Assembly (NCBI RefSeq): GCF_000877395.1 | Contig: NZ_JYFE01000017.1 | Span: 62,001-126,000 of the forward strand | Direction of reading: 5' to 3' | From: Jannaschia aquimarina | Lineage (GTDB): Bacteria > Pseudomonadota > Alphaproteobacteria > Rhodobacterales > Rhodobacteraceae | DNA length: 64,000 nt | In this document: in pieces, positions 8,536 through 16,692 of the stretch | Numbering within the stretch: the stretch's first letter is position 1 | Layout: each line of letters starts with the position of its first letter | The notes under the pieces: generated by a model | The model's input: the letters and a program-made list of their open reading frames with translations, nothing else | Databases searched by the model: none | Told to the model about the DNA's origin: nothing | Program-made: the position numbers and the translations under genes

Positions 8536-9116
8536 GCGGCTTCCTCTGGGGGAAGGGGATCGACCACATGGCCACGCAGCAGCAGGACGTCCTTGAAGAG
8601 CTCGGACACGCATTGCAGTAGCATCAGAAGGAAGCCGGCGATCATCACCGCCTTGATGGGCCAGAGATACGGCCGCCAGGCCGAGGACGAGCGTTCCATG
8701 AACCCGGTTTCGGCGCTGCCCGTGACGAGGCCCGCGAAGAAGCCGAAGGGCTCCGACCCGAAATAGCCCAGCGAATAGGCGGTCGAAGCGACCGCTCCGT
8801 AGAGCAGCACGAGCAGGTAAAATATAAGCAGGCAGACAGTGAAGAGATCGAACCACGCCTTCCGTGCGGGCGACCACTCGCCGTAGAGCAGGTCCATCCG
8901 GACATGGGACCCCATCTGGATCGAGTAGGGCCCGCCGAGGATGTAATAGCCCACCATCACGAACTGGGCGAGTTCCAGCGTCCAGAGCGACGGTGTGAAC
9001 GCTGCCTTAGAGACGATCGACCAGAGCAGGATGCCCATCAGCAGGAACAGGCCGTACATCGCGATCCGGCCGATCCGGCGGTTGAGCGCGTCGACCCAGA
9101 GGATGTAACGGCGCAT
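8532..9116 (-). CDS. TRAP transporter small permease (DctQ family)
   Basis: This 194-residue protein has four membrane segments (about residues 20-40, 50-72, 88-110 and 158-178) with the DctQ-type stretch GPYSIQMGSHVRMDLLYG between the second and third. It pairs with the large permease encoded next. It is the first gene of the operon. The chosen ATG at 9116 has no strong ribosome site; a GTG four codons upstream (9128) is an alternative. A candidate sigma-70 promoter lies about 85 bases upstream. Confidence 0.88.
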   Translation of the reverse strand: MRRYILWVDALNRRIGRIAMYGLFLLMGILLWSIVSKAAFTPSLWTLELAQFVMVGYYILGGPYSIQMGSHVRMDLLYGEWSPARKAWFDLFTVCLLIFYLLVLLYGAVASTAYSLGYFGSEPFGFFAGLVTGSAETGFMERSSSAWRPYLWPIKAVMIAGFLLMLLQCVSELFKDVLLLRGHVVDPLPPEEAA

Positions 9117-9200
9117 CGCGGCGATCACGCGCGGGCCCCCATGCGTCGCGGTGGCCGCGCCGGTGCGGCGCCCTTCGTTCCCATCCCCGTCATCGGGCTG

Positions 9201-9229
9201 AGCGTTTCGGCCCTGCGCGACCCTGTCAA
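9201..9229 (-). promoter_or_regulatory. Candidate sigma-70 promoter of the TRAP/amine operon
   Basis: On the minus strand a perfect TTGACA (9224-9229) is separated by 17 bases from AACGCT (9201-9206). The -35 element and spacing are ideal but the -10 is poor, so an activator may be needed. It lies between rnpB and dctQ. Confidence 0.4.
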
Positions 9230-9301
9230 CGATTTCCTTAACGCGACGGCAATCCGCGACGCCTCGCGGCTGTCCTTGCCCGATCCCTGGGCGGGATCGG
9301 T

Positions 9302-9649
9302 GCGGGGGGCCGTGTAAGCCGGATTCTGTTCCCCCTTCGGGGCGGCGACCATTCATCTCGGCACCGCCTCGCGGCGGGCCTGAAGCTGCCAACCCGGACC
9401 GCCGGGCGAAGCACCCGATCCGCGGTCCCTATTCGGCATTGCTCCCGGTGGGGCTTGCCATGCGGGGGACGTTGCCGTCCCCCCGGTGGGCTCTTACCCC
9501 ACCGTTTCACCCTTGCCCCCGCATGCGAGGGCGGACTGTTCTCTGTGGCGCTTTCCGTCGGGTTGCCCCGCCCGGGCGTTACCCGGCACCGTCGCTTCGT
9601 GGAGTCCGGACTTTCCTCGGTTTCCCGCGGCCGCCCCGGCCCCCCGCGC
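9302..9649 (-). ncRNA. rnpB: RNase P RNA, bacterial class A
   Basis: On the minus strand the region contains the diagnostic GAGGAAAGTCCGGACTCCAC segment (around 9600-9620) and ends with AGAATCCGGCTTACA. The 5' GCGGGGGGCCG pairs with the 3' CGGCCCCCCGC to close helix P1, which sets the ends to within a few bases. Length, near 348 nt, is normal. The RNA is the catalytic part of RNase P, which removes tRNA 5' leaders. Apparent open frames across it on both strands are spurious. Confidence 0.95.
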
Positions 9650-9656
9650 GCCGGAG

Positions 9657-10352
9657 CTAGGAGGCGGCCGGCGCGCCGTCAAGCGCCGGGGCGGGCCAGC
9701 GTCGCGCGAGATCGGCGATCATGGCCATGTCCACCGGGTCGAGCGGCCCCTCGATCCCCGGCCTGAACCGAAGGCGGAAGGCCGAAAGCAGCGTCTCGAA
9801 GGGAACCTCCTCCGTGTAGCCGAAGGTCGACGCGTCGCGACGAAACCCGTCCTGATCCGGTGCCGGGCCGGCCGCGGGTTTCGGCCAGACCGAAAGGCCG
9901 GACAGGGCCAACCTGCGCCAGTCGAAGCGCCGGCCCGGATCGACCTTGCGGCCCGGCGCGCTGTCGGAATGCCCGATCACGCCCTCTGGCGGGATGACAT
10001 GACGGTCCATGATCCCGGACACCAGGTCTTCCACGGCATCCATCTGACGGGCGCTGAAAGGGTGTGTGGCCGCATTGCAGATCTCGATCCCGATCGAGGC
10101 CGAATTGACGTCCGTGATCGCGCCCCATCGTCCCGCACCGGCATGCCAGGCGCGCCGATCTTCCGGGACCATGGAGACGACCTCTCCGTCCTCTCCGACC
10201 ACGTAATGAGCCGAAAGCTGGGTTTCCGGGTCCTGGAACCATCGGATGACCGGTTCGACTCCTCCGGCCATCGCCGTGTAGTGAAGCAGGATCAGGTGCG
10301 GAACGGTCCCGTCCCGCCGCTCGCCGCAATTGGGCGAGGGCGCCTCGCGCAT
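9657..10352 (-). CDS. N-acetylmuramoyl-L-alanine amidase (AmpD-type, Amidase_2)
   Basis: The protein of 231 residues has the zinc amidase layout: H24 in LILLHYT, E90 in SIGIEICN, H128 in VIGHSDSAPGRKVDPG and D138 ten residues later, matching the AmpD zinc ligand spacing. It cleaves the bond between muramic acid and the peptide stem during cell-wall recycling. No signal peptide is seen, which fits a cytoplasmic AmpD role. A C-terminal tail of about 60 residues follows the catalytic core. Its stop lies directly before the RNase P RNA, and a lipoprotein gene is 3 bases upstream in the same direction. Confidence 0.9.
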   Translation of the reverse strand: MREAPSPNCGERRDGTVPHLILLHYTAMAGGVEPVIRWFQDPETQLSAHYVVGEDGEVVSMVPEDRRAWHAGAGRWGAITDVNSASIGIEICNAATHPFSARQMDAVEDLVSGIMDRHVIPPEGVIGHSDSAPGRKVDPGRRFDWRRLALSGLSVWPKPAAGPAPDQDGFRRDASTFGYTEEVPFETLLSAFRLRFRPGIEGPLDPVDMAMIADLARRWPAPALDGAPAAS

Positions 10353-10355
10353 CCG

Positions 10356-11102
10356 TCAGCTGCCCTGAACGATCCGGCGGAAGGCGGCTGGATCCCAGGC
10401 ACAGGCATTGCCGTCTCCGTCGGGATCCAGGCCAAGTCGGTCGCGCTCGGGCCCGCCGCGTTCCAGGAAGGCCGTCTGGGCCGCATCCGCAGAGCGGAAG
10501 CGGTTGCAGCGCCGCTGCGCCGCGGCCTCGCCCGCAAACGGGCTGCGGCGATAGGTGCCGGCGGCGCCTTTCGCACTGGCACGGTTCAGGGCGTAGGCCG
10601 CAAGGTTCGGCCCGGTATCGCCGGGGCGTTCGAGCTGGACGTCTTCGGGGCGGACCTCCAGACGCTGCTGCTGAGCCTGCCGCAGACGCTCTGCATCTTC
10701 CTGTATCGTGCGGGCGTTGCTGACGGCGCCGAAATCCTGCTCGGTGCTGATCGAGGCGTTGTCCCGGTCGAGGGACGGATCGAGCGACGCGGTCGCGGCG
10801 GTCGGAAGCGGCGCAGGCGCGCCGATCGGATCGGCCGGCCGACCCAATGCCGCGCGCGTCTCACGGGCCAGACCGGCGGCGTCGCGCGCATCGGCGCGGG
10901 CATCGAGTGCGGCTGCATCCCGCGGCACCGGCGTGCTGGGCGGACGGATCGTGTCCGGCAAGCGCACGCCAGACGATTGCTGCGGCAGCGGGCCTCGCCC
11001 TCTGTCGAAGAACGGATCGTTGAAGTCGGGCCGGCTGTCCGGGACGGGACCCGCGCATGCGGCGACGGCCAGAACTGCACAGACCAGGGGGATTTTACGC
11101 AT
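10356..11102 (-). CDS. Putative lipoprotein with C-terminal excalibur-like calcium-binding motif
   Basis: The 248-residue precursor begins MRKIPLVCAVLAVAACAG, a lipoprotein signal with the lipobox ending at Cys16. The middle is low in hydrophobics and rich in Ala, Arg, Asp and Pro and looks disordered. The last 45 residues hold two Cys and a DPDGDGNAC motif, which is the calcium-loop signature of the excalibur domain. It would be anchored in an envelope membrane. It sits 3 bases upstream of an amidase gene, so a cell-wall role is likely but not proven. Confidence 0.75.
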   Translation of the reverse strand: MRKIPLVCAVLAVAACAGPVPDSRPDFNDPFFDRGRGPLPQQSSGVRLPDTIRPPSTPVPRDAAALDARADARDAAGLARETRAALGRPADPIGAPAPLPTAATASLDPSLDRDNASISTEQDFGAVSNARTIQEDAERLRQAQQQRLEVRPEDVQLERPGDTGPNLAAYALNRASAKGAAGTYRRSPFAGEAAAQRRCNRFRSADAAQTAFLERGGPERDRLGLDPDGDGNACAWDPAAFRRIVQGS

Positions 11103-11128
11103 CGTACTGCCTCGACTTTTGACCGAGC

Positions 11129-12616
11129 CTACCACCACTTTTCCGGCCGCGCCACGAATCCGGCCCGCTCTTCCAGCGCGCGGGCGGTCGCGAGCAATTC
11201 GCCTTCGGCCCATGGTTTGCCGATCAGCTGCAGCCCAAGGGGCAATCCGCGCCGGTCCAGCCCGGCCGGCACCGCGACGCCGGGCAGGCCGGCCAGGTTC
11301 ACCGTCACCGTGAAGACGTCGTTGAGATACATCTGGATTGGATCGGCATCCGCCATGGCGCCCAGCTCGAAGGCGGCGGACGGGGTCGCCGGGGTCAGGA
11401 TCGCGTCGACGCCCTCCGCGAAGACCTCGTCGAAATCCTTCTTGATCAGCGCGCGAACCTTCCGGGCCCGGTTGTAGTAGGCGTCATAGAACCCGGCTGA
11501 CAGCACGTACGTGCCGATCATGACGCGGCGCTGGACCTCATGGCCAAAGCCTTCGGCGCGGGTCTTCTCGTACATCTCGGTGACGCCGTCGCCCTGATCC
11601 AGCTTTGCCCGGTAACCGAAACGCACCCCGTCATAGCGCGCCAGGTTCGACGACGCCTCTGCGGGGGCGATGACGTAATAGGCCGGCAGGGCGTACTTCG
11701 TGTGCGGCAGACTGATATCCCGCGTCTCCGCCCCCGCATCGCGGAGCATGTCGATGCCCTGCTGCCACAGCGCCTCGATCTCCTCGGGCATGCCGTCCAT
11801 GCGGTATTCGCGCGGGATGCCGATCACCTTGCCGGCGATATCCTGCTGGGCGAGGGCCTCGAAATCCGGAACCTCCAGATCGGCCGAGGTCGAATCCTTC
11901 GGATCGTGTCCGGACATGGCGCGCAGCATGATCGCCGCGTCCTGAACGCTGCGCGTCATCGGTCCCGCCTGATCCAGCGAAGACGCGAAGGCGACGATGC
12001 CCCAGCGGCTGACCCGGCCATAAGTGGGCTTGATGCCGACGATGCCGGTAAAGGCGGCGGGCTGCCGGATCGAACCGCCCGTATCCGTGCCCAATGCGGC
12101 AAGACAGGTCCGCGCAGCGACGGCGGCCGCCGAGCCGCCGGACGATCCGCCCGGCGTGAGCGCGGCATCGGAATTGCCGGCGCGCCAGGGGTTCACCGCG
12201 TCGCCGTAGGTCGAGGTTTCGTTGGACGACCCCATCGCGAACTCGTCCATGTTCAGCTTGCCGAGCATGACGGCGCCGGACGTGAAGAGCTTATCCGTCA
12301 CGGTCGATTCGTAGGCCGGACGGAATCCATCGAGGATTTTCGACCCTGCCTGGCTGGCCACGTCCTTGGTGCAGAACAGATCCTTCACCCCGATCGGCAG
12401 GCCGCACATGTCCGGCGCATCCCCGCGGCGGATGCGCTCGTCGGCCGCCTCGGCCTGAGCGCGTGCGAGATCGAAGGTCGGGTGGACGAATGCGTTCAAC
12501 GCGCCCGCGCCCTCGACCGCTTCGATATGCGCCTCGGTCAGGGCCTGTGCCGTGGTCTCGCCCGAACGCAGGGCGTCGCGCGCTTCGGCCAGGGTCAGGT
12601 CGGTCAGGTCGCTCAT
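11129..12616 (-). CDS. gatA: Asp-tRNA(Asn)/Glu-tRNA(Gln) amidotransferase subunit A
   Basis: The 495-residue protein carries the amidase signature with the Ser-cisSer-Lys triad: K78 in IGVKDLF, S158 in TPGGSSGGS and S182 in [11 protein letters not shown]. GatA releases ammonia from glutamine, which GatB uses to convert misacylated Glu-tRNA(Gln) or Asp-tRNA(Asn). The start ATG lies one base after the gatC TGA, so the two are coupled. gatB is not in the window. There is nothing unusual about length or motifs. Confidence 0.96.
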   Translation of the reverse strand: MSDLTDLTLAEARDALRSGETTAQALTEAHIEAVEGAGALNAFVHPTFDLARAQAEAADERIRRGDAPDMCGLPIGVKDLFCTKDVASQAGSKILDGFRPAYESTVTDKLFTSGAVMLGKLNMDEFAMGSSNETSTYGDAVNPWRAGNSDAALTPGGSSGGSAAAVAARTCLAALGTDTGGSIRQPAAFTGIVGIKPTYGRVSRWGIVAFASSLDQAGPMTRSVQDAAIMLRAMSGHDPKDSTSADLEVPDFEALAQQDIAGKVIGIPREYRMDGMPEEIEALWQQGIDMLRDAGAETRDISLPHTKYALPAYYVIAPAEASSNLARYDGVRFGYRAKLDQGDGVTEMYEKTRAEGFGHEVQRRVMIGTYVLSAGFYDAYYNRARKVRALIKKDFDEVFAEGVDAILTPATPSAAFELGAMADADPIQMYLNDVFTVTVNLAGLPGVAVPAGLDRRGLPLGLQLIGKPWAEGELLATARALEERAGFVARPEKWW

Positions 12617-12617
12617 G

Positions 12618-12908
12618 TCATTCCACCACCTTGGGGACGGCGAAGAACCCTTCGCGGGCATCGGGCGCATTGGCCAGGACGTCGCCCTGCCGATTGCCAT
12701 CGGTCACGATGTCCTCGCGCCGCTTCAGCCGCATCGGCGTCACCGACACCATGGGCTCGACGCCGTCGACGTCGACTTCCTGCAACTGCTCCACGAAGTC
12801 GAGGATGGCGGTGAACTCGCCGGCGAGCGCATCGAGCTGCTCGTCCGGGACGGCGATGCGGGCGAGCTTGGCGACCTTGCGGGCCGTCTCTCGGTCGATG
12901 GTGGACAT
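12618..12908 (-). CDS. gatC: Asp-tRNA(Asn)/Glu-tRNA(Gln) amidotransferase subunit C
   Basis: This 96-residue protein starts [18 protein letters not shown] and has the typical GatC pattern: an N-terminal helix, [15 protein letters not shown], the [17 protein letters not shown] segment and a C-terminal FFAVPKVVE. GatC wraps around GatA and GatB and stabilises the heterotrimer. It is the first gene of gatC-gatA. About 125 bases separate it from the divergent cupin gene. Confidence 0.96.
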   Translation of the reverse strand: MSTIDRETARKVAKLARIAVPDEQLDALAGEFTAILDFVEQLQEVDVDGVEPMVSVTPMRLKRREDIVTDGNRQGDVLANAPDAREGFFAVPKVVE

Positions 12909-13033
12909 GATAGCCTCCGTCAGATCGGGCCTCGTCTAGCGGCGGGCGCGGGGGGGTTCAACGGGGCATCCGCTGGTCCTTCGAACCATCCCGGCCTAGG
13001 CTCGGACGGCAGGACGGCAGGACGGAGGCACGG

Positions 13034-13519
13034 ATGGACGGATATCTGCTGAAGGCGGCCGCAATCGAGGCGATGGACGGTCAGAAGAAGACCCATTTCC
13101 TCAATCCCGCAGCCCAGCGCGTGAACAAGAGCCTTGGCGACGCGACGGGCCTGACCGGGCTCGGCATCCATCTGATCGAGGTCGCACCCGGCCACGAGAC
13201 GACCGAATACCACGTTCATTACCACGAGGACGAGGCGGTCTATGTCCTTGCGGGTCACGCGACCGCGACCACCGGCGATCAGGATCATGCGATCGCGCCG
13301 GGGGATTTCATCGGCTACCGGGCGGGTGGTCTGCCCCATACGATCGTCAACACGGGGACCGAGACGCTGCGGCTTCTGGTGATCGGGCAACGCATTCCGC
13401 AGGACGTTGCGGACTACCCGCGCAAGGGCAAGCGGATCTACCGGCAGGTGGGTGTCGGCACCGATCTTGCAGACATCGCCGCGCTTGATCACCCGGCAAC
13501 GGGGGTGAAAAGGGGATAG
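13034..13519 (+). CDS. Cupin domain protein
   Basis: The 161-residue protein has a single cupin barrel. The first motif is at about residues 58-75 (EYHVHYHEDEAVYVLAG, with three His and a Glu as likely metal ligands) and the second near 88-105 (GDFIGYRAGGLPHTIVN). Such proteins may be isomerases, dioxygenases or ligand binders; this one resembles the small stand-alone cupins of unknown substrate. A GGAGG ribosome site precedes the ATG. The stop lies one base from the stop of the convergent MaoC gene. Confidence 0.85.
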   Translation: MDGYLLKAAAIEAMDGQKKTHFLNPAAQRVNKSLGDATGLTGLGIHLIEVAPGHETTEYHVHYHEDEAVYVLAGHATATTGDQDHAIAPGDFIGYRAGGLPHTIVNTGTETLRLLVIGQRIPQDVADYPRKGKRIYRQVGVGTDLADIAALDHPATGVKRG

Positions 13520-13520
13520 C

Positions 13521-13973
13521 TCAGTCGAACTTGCGCGACGGCGCCAGTACGACCGCCTCGCCGGCCAGGACCTTCTTGCCGTCGATGGCGCAATAGGTCT
13601 CCATGGTGACCTTGCGCTTGCGCAGATCCATGTCCGTGACGGTCACGACCGCCTCGACCCGGTCGCCCGGACGGACCGGGGCCAGGAATTTCAGCGTCTG
13701 GCCCAGATAGACGGTGCCATGCCCCGGAAGCTGCTCACCGATCACGGCTGAAATCAGGCCCGCCGTCAGCATTCCATGGGCGATGCGGCCCTCGAAGATC
13801 GTGTCATGCGCGTAGTCATCGTCCAGATGGACGGGATTCCGGTCCGTCGAAACCTCGGCGAACAGCTCGATATCCCGGTCGGTCACGACCTTGGAAAGCG
13901 ATCGGGACATCCCGATCTCGATATCCTCGATGCAGATCGTGCCGCGAGGCAGGTTGTGGGTCGTATCGAGCAT
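13521..13973 (-). CDS. MaoC-like (R)-specific enoyl-CoA hydratase
   Basis: The protein of 150 residues has a hot-dog fold with the hydratase 2 motif TDRNPVHLDDDYA, giving catalytic D44 and H49, followed by GRIAHGMLTAGLISA. It would hydrate trans-2-enoyl-CoA to (R)-3-hydroxyacyl-CoA, as PhaJ does when feeding polyhydroxyalkanoate synthesis from beta-oxidation. AGGAGG lies 9 bases before the ATG at 13973 and 6 bases before an adjoining GTG at 13976, so either could start. No pha genes are in view. Confidence 0.88.
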   Translation of the reverse strand: MLDTTHNLPRGTICIEDIEIGMSRSLSKVVTDRDIELFAEVSTDRNPVHLDDDYAHDTIFEGRIAHGMLTAGLISAVIGEQLPGHGTVYLGQTLKFLAPVRPGDRVEAVVTVTDMDLRKRKVTMETYCAIDGKKVLAGEAVVLAPSRKFD

Positions 13974-14078
13974 CACCGCGCACCTCCTGAACTGACCCGA
14001 GAGATAGCGCCCACGCCGCGATGCGGCAAGTCATTACGCAAGAAAAGTTCGTGCGACTATGGTGTGGGGGTAACAGCG

Positions 14079-14954
14079 TTACCGAAGTGTCCCGATCACG
14101 AATGTCGGGTTCGACTGTTCCGCCTCGAGAAACGCAGCCAGTTTCTCCGGGTCGGGGTCGCCGTCAGGCGCCGTCCCTGTCGGCTCGGCTCCCAGCCCCC
14201 CCGACAGGAAGAGGATGTCCAGATCCTCGCCCATCGCCCCCGCCACGTCGGTGGCGATCCCGTCTCCCACGCACAGGATCCGTCCGTCTGACACGTCCGC
14301 GATCCGCGACAGGCGCCGGCGGGCCAGATCGTAGATCGGCGGATGCGGCTTGCCGAAATAGAGCGAGGTGCCTCCCATCTGGGTATAGAGCTCCGCGATG
14401 GCCCCCGCACACCATTCCCGCACCCCGCCGCGATCCACGACGATATCCGGGTTGGCACACAGAAGCGGCAGGCGACGCGTCTTCGCCGCCAGAAGCTGCG
14501 GCCGCAGGACCGATGGATCGGCGGTGGGATCGAATGGCCCGGTGCAGGCGATGCCTTCGGCCTGATCCAATGGCACGCGCTCGACCGCGACCGGATCCTC
14601 GACCACCTTCGGGGCCTCGAAGAACGGTGCGTCGTGAGGCTGTCCGATATGGAAGACCCTTGCCCCGACCGCGCCGGTGAACATCGCGACCCGTGCGCTG
14701 TCGCCCGACGTCGCGATGTCGTCCCACGCGTCGGATGCGACGCCGATCTGGTCCAATTGCTCGGCGACCGACTTCCGCGGCCGCGGCGCATTGGTCACCA
14801 GGATCACCTTGCCGCCCTGTCTGCGGTAGGCTTGCAGAGCTTCGACCGCACCGGGCAGGGGGCGCACGCCGTCGTGCACGCAGCCCCACAGGTCGACGAA
14901 CATCGCGTCGTAGGCGTCTGACACGTCCGAAAGCGCGCCGATGATCCGGGTCAT
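14079..14954 (-). CDS. HAD-superfamily class IIA hydrolase (TIGR01459-like)
   Basis: This 291-residue protein has the class IIA HAD layout of NagD-like phosphatases: motif I as FVDLWGCVHDG with nucleophile D21, motif II as VILVTNAPRP, a lysine in YFGKPHPPIYDLA and motif IV as CVGDGIATDVAGA. The second motif-I Asp is replaced by Trp, which is normal for this subfamily (DLWGxxHDG). It likely dephosphorylates a sugar phosphate or nucleotide; the substrate is unknown. The gene lies 37 bases downstream of the pyrophosphatase gene in the same direction, probably in one transcript. Confidence 0.88.
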   Translation of the reverse strand: MTRIIGALSDVSDAYDAMFVDLWGCVHDGVRPLPGAVEALQAYRRQGGKVILVTNAPRPRKSVAEQLDQIGVASDAWDDIATSGDSARVAMFTGAVGARVFHIGQPHDAPFFEAPKVVEDPVAVERVPLDQAEGIACTGPFDPTADPSVLRPQLLAAKTRRLPLLCANPDIVVDRGGVREWCAGAIAELYTQMGGTSLYFGKPHPPIYDLARRRLSRIADVSDGRILCVGDGIATDVAGAMGEDLDILFLSGGLGAEPTGTAPDGDPDPEKLAAFLEAEQSNPTFVIGTLR

Positions 14955-14991
14955 TGCAGTTCCTTCATCCGCATGGGCACGTTTGACCGCC

Positions 14992-15909
14992 TCAGAGCTT
15001 GAGCGCGGGGATGATCTGCTTCTTTCGGCTCATCACGCCGGGCAGGACAACGCTGTCCCTCTCGACCGTCGCGCCGAAACTCTTTTCGGCCACCGTCTTC
15101 ACCAGCGGGTTCGGGACCAGCAGCGTCGCTTCCTCCTTCAGGATGTCGACGACGAAGAGGAGCACCTGCTGAACCCCGTCCTCGGCGGCGACCTGTGTCA
15201 TCGCCTCCATCAGGGCGTCCTTGCGGTTGAGGATGGCCTCGGGCGCCGTCGTTTCCAGCACCGAGACGCGGAACTTGGTGCCGTCCACGGCATATTCCTT
15301 GCTGTCCATCCGCAGCAATTCCGCCTCCGAAAAGCGGCTGACGTCCGACTTGGCACGGAACATGGCGGATGCCAGATCGGGGATCGACACGCCGAGCCCC
15401 TCGGCCAGCTTCTCGGCCCAGGCCCGGTCGTGATCGGTCGTCGTGGGCGAGCGGAATTCCAGCGTATCCGACAGGATGCAGGTCAGCATCGCACCGCGCA
15501 CGCTTTCGGGAGCATCGTCGAGCGTGTCGCCCATCAGGTCGGCCATGATCGTCGCGGTGCAGGCGAGCGGGCGGATCGTGATGTCGATCGGTGCCTTGGT
15601 CTCGATTCCACCGGTCAGTTTGTGGTGGTCGATGATCTGGCGCACATCGGCCTGACCAAGCGAGGCGGGCAGTTCCGCGGGGTTGTTGGTGTCCACGATC
15701 ACGACCGGCTGATCGGCCTCGACATCCTCGATGATCCGCGGTGCCTCGAGCCCCCAATGCTCCAGCATGAAGGCGGCCTCGGTGTTGGGCTCGCCCAAGA
15801 GAACGGCCTCGGCCTCGGTGCCTTGGCTGTTGAGATACCAGGCCCAGGCGATCGGAGAGCCGGTGGAATCGGTGTCGGGCGACTTGTGCCCGAAGACGAG
15901 GGTGGTCAT
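14992..15909 (-). CDS. ppaC: Manganese-dependent inorganic pyrophosphatase (DHH family II)
   Basis: The 305-residue protein opens TTLVFGHKSPDTDS, giving metal ligands H8, D12 and D14. VIVDTNNP gives D73 and IIDHHK gives D94, H95 and H96, the DHH signature. The C-terminal DHHA2 domain ends in MSRKKQIIPAL, the substrate-binding SRKKQ motif of family II enzymes. It hydrolyses pyrophosphate to phosphate. The ATG at 15909 gives the family's usual N-terminus; an ATG three codons earlier (15918) is possible. Confidence 0.95.
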   Translation of the reverse strand: MTTLVFGHKSPDTDSTGSPIAWAWYLNSQGTEAEAVLLGEPNTEAAFMLEHWGLEAPRIIEDVEADQPVVIVDTNNPAELPASLGQADVRQIIDHHKLTGGIETKAPIDITIRPLACTATIMADLMGDTLDDAPESVRGAMLTCILSDTLEFRSPTTTDHDRAWAEKLAEGLGVSIPDLASAMFRAKSDVSRFSEAELLRMDSKEYAVDGTKFRVSVLETTAPEAILNRKDALMEAMTQVAAEDGVQQVLLFVVDILKEEATLLVPNPLVKTVAEKSFGATVERDSVVLPGVMSRKKQIIPALKL

Positions 15910-15960
15910 GGCGTTCATCCCGTGGATAGATCGGCGCCGCCCTAGCAACGGACCCGCCGA

Positions 15961-16692
15961 TTGTCACGCCCGCCCGAGACCGAGCTTTATGCCCCCGTGA
16001 AGGCATTCCTCGAAGCGCAAGGCTACGAGGTCAAGGGAGAGATCGCGGGCGCCGACGTCGTCGGATTGCGTGGAGACGAGCCGCCCGTCGTCGTGGAACT
16101 GAAATCCGGGTGGTCGCTGACGTTATTTCAACAAGGCATCGCGCGGCAGGATGCGACGCCCCATGTCTATCTCGCGGTCCCCGAAGGGCGTGGTCGCAGG
16201 GCCTCCGGCGCCCTGAAGGCGAACCTGAAGATCGCGCGCAGGCTGGGGCTTGGCGTTCTGACCGTGACGCCGCGGGGCACCATCACGCCGCGTCTGGACC
16301 CCGGACCGTTCCGGCCACGCCTGCTGGCGCGACCGAGGGAACGGCTCCTAAAAGAATTCGCCGCGCGCCGGGGCGATCCCTCTCCGGGCGGCAGCGCGGG
16401 TGCCGTCGTCACCGCCTATCGGCAGGATTGCCTTTTGCTGGCGAGCCACCTGGCCGTGGCGGGGGCATGCCGAGGGGCGGATGTGGCGCGGGCCACGGGC
16501 GTGCCGCGCGCGACCGCGATGATGCGCGACAATCATTACGGCTGGTTCCGGAAGGTCGAGCGGGGGATCTACGGGCTGACGGATCTCGGCCGCGTCTGCG
16601 CCGGGGCGGGCGGCACTCCGGTGCAAGCGCCTCTCCCGGAGGCCGATGGCACCGAGGGCATCCTGATCACCAGCGACCGGAGCGATCCGTGA
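15961..16692 (+). CDS. DUF2161 family protein with PD-(D/E)XK nuclease-like core
   Basis: The 243-residue protein starts at a TTG, chosen because later starts would remove the conserved ETELYAPVKAFLEAQGYEVKGE opening. An Asp in GADVVG (near 32) and ELK in VVVELKSGWS (near 46-48) form a PD-(D/E)XK-type active-site pattern. The C-terminal part (residues 150-215) resembles a winged helix. Family members are described as putative phosphodiesterases of unknown role. It overlaps the next gene by four bases (GTGA), so the two are coupled. Confidence 0.75.
   Translation: MSRPPETELYAPVKAFLEAQGYEVKGEIAGADVVGLRGDEPPVVVELKSGWSLTLFQQGIARQDATPHVYLAVPEGRGRRASGALKANLKIARRLGLGVLTVTPRGTITPRLDPGPFRPRLLARPRERLLKEFAARRGDPSPGGSAGAVVTAYRQDCLLLASHLAVAGACRGADVARATGVPRATAMMRDNHYGWFRKVERGIYGLTDLGRVCAGAGGTPVQAPLPEADGTEGILITSDRSDP

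Noticed and set aside
9486-11477. A 663-codon plus-strand frame across rnpB, the amidase and the lipoprotein
   Set aside because: It runs through the RNase P RNA and antisense to good genes and is low in sequence sense.
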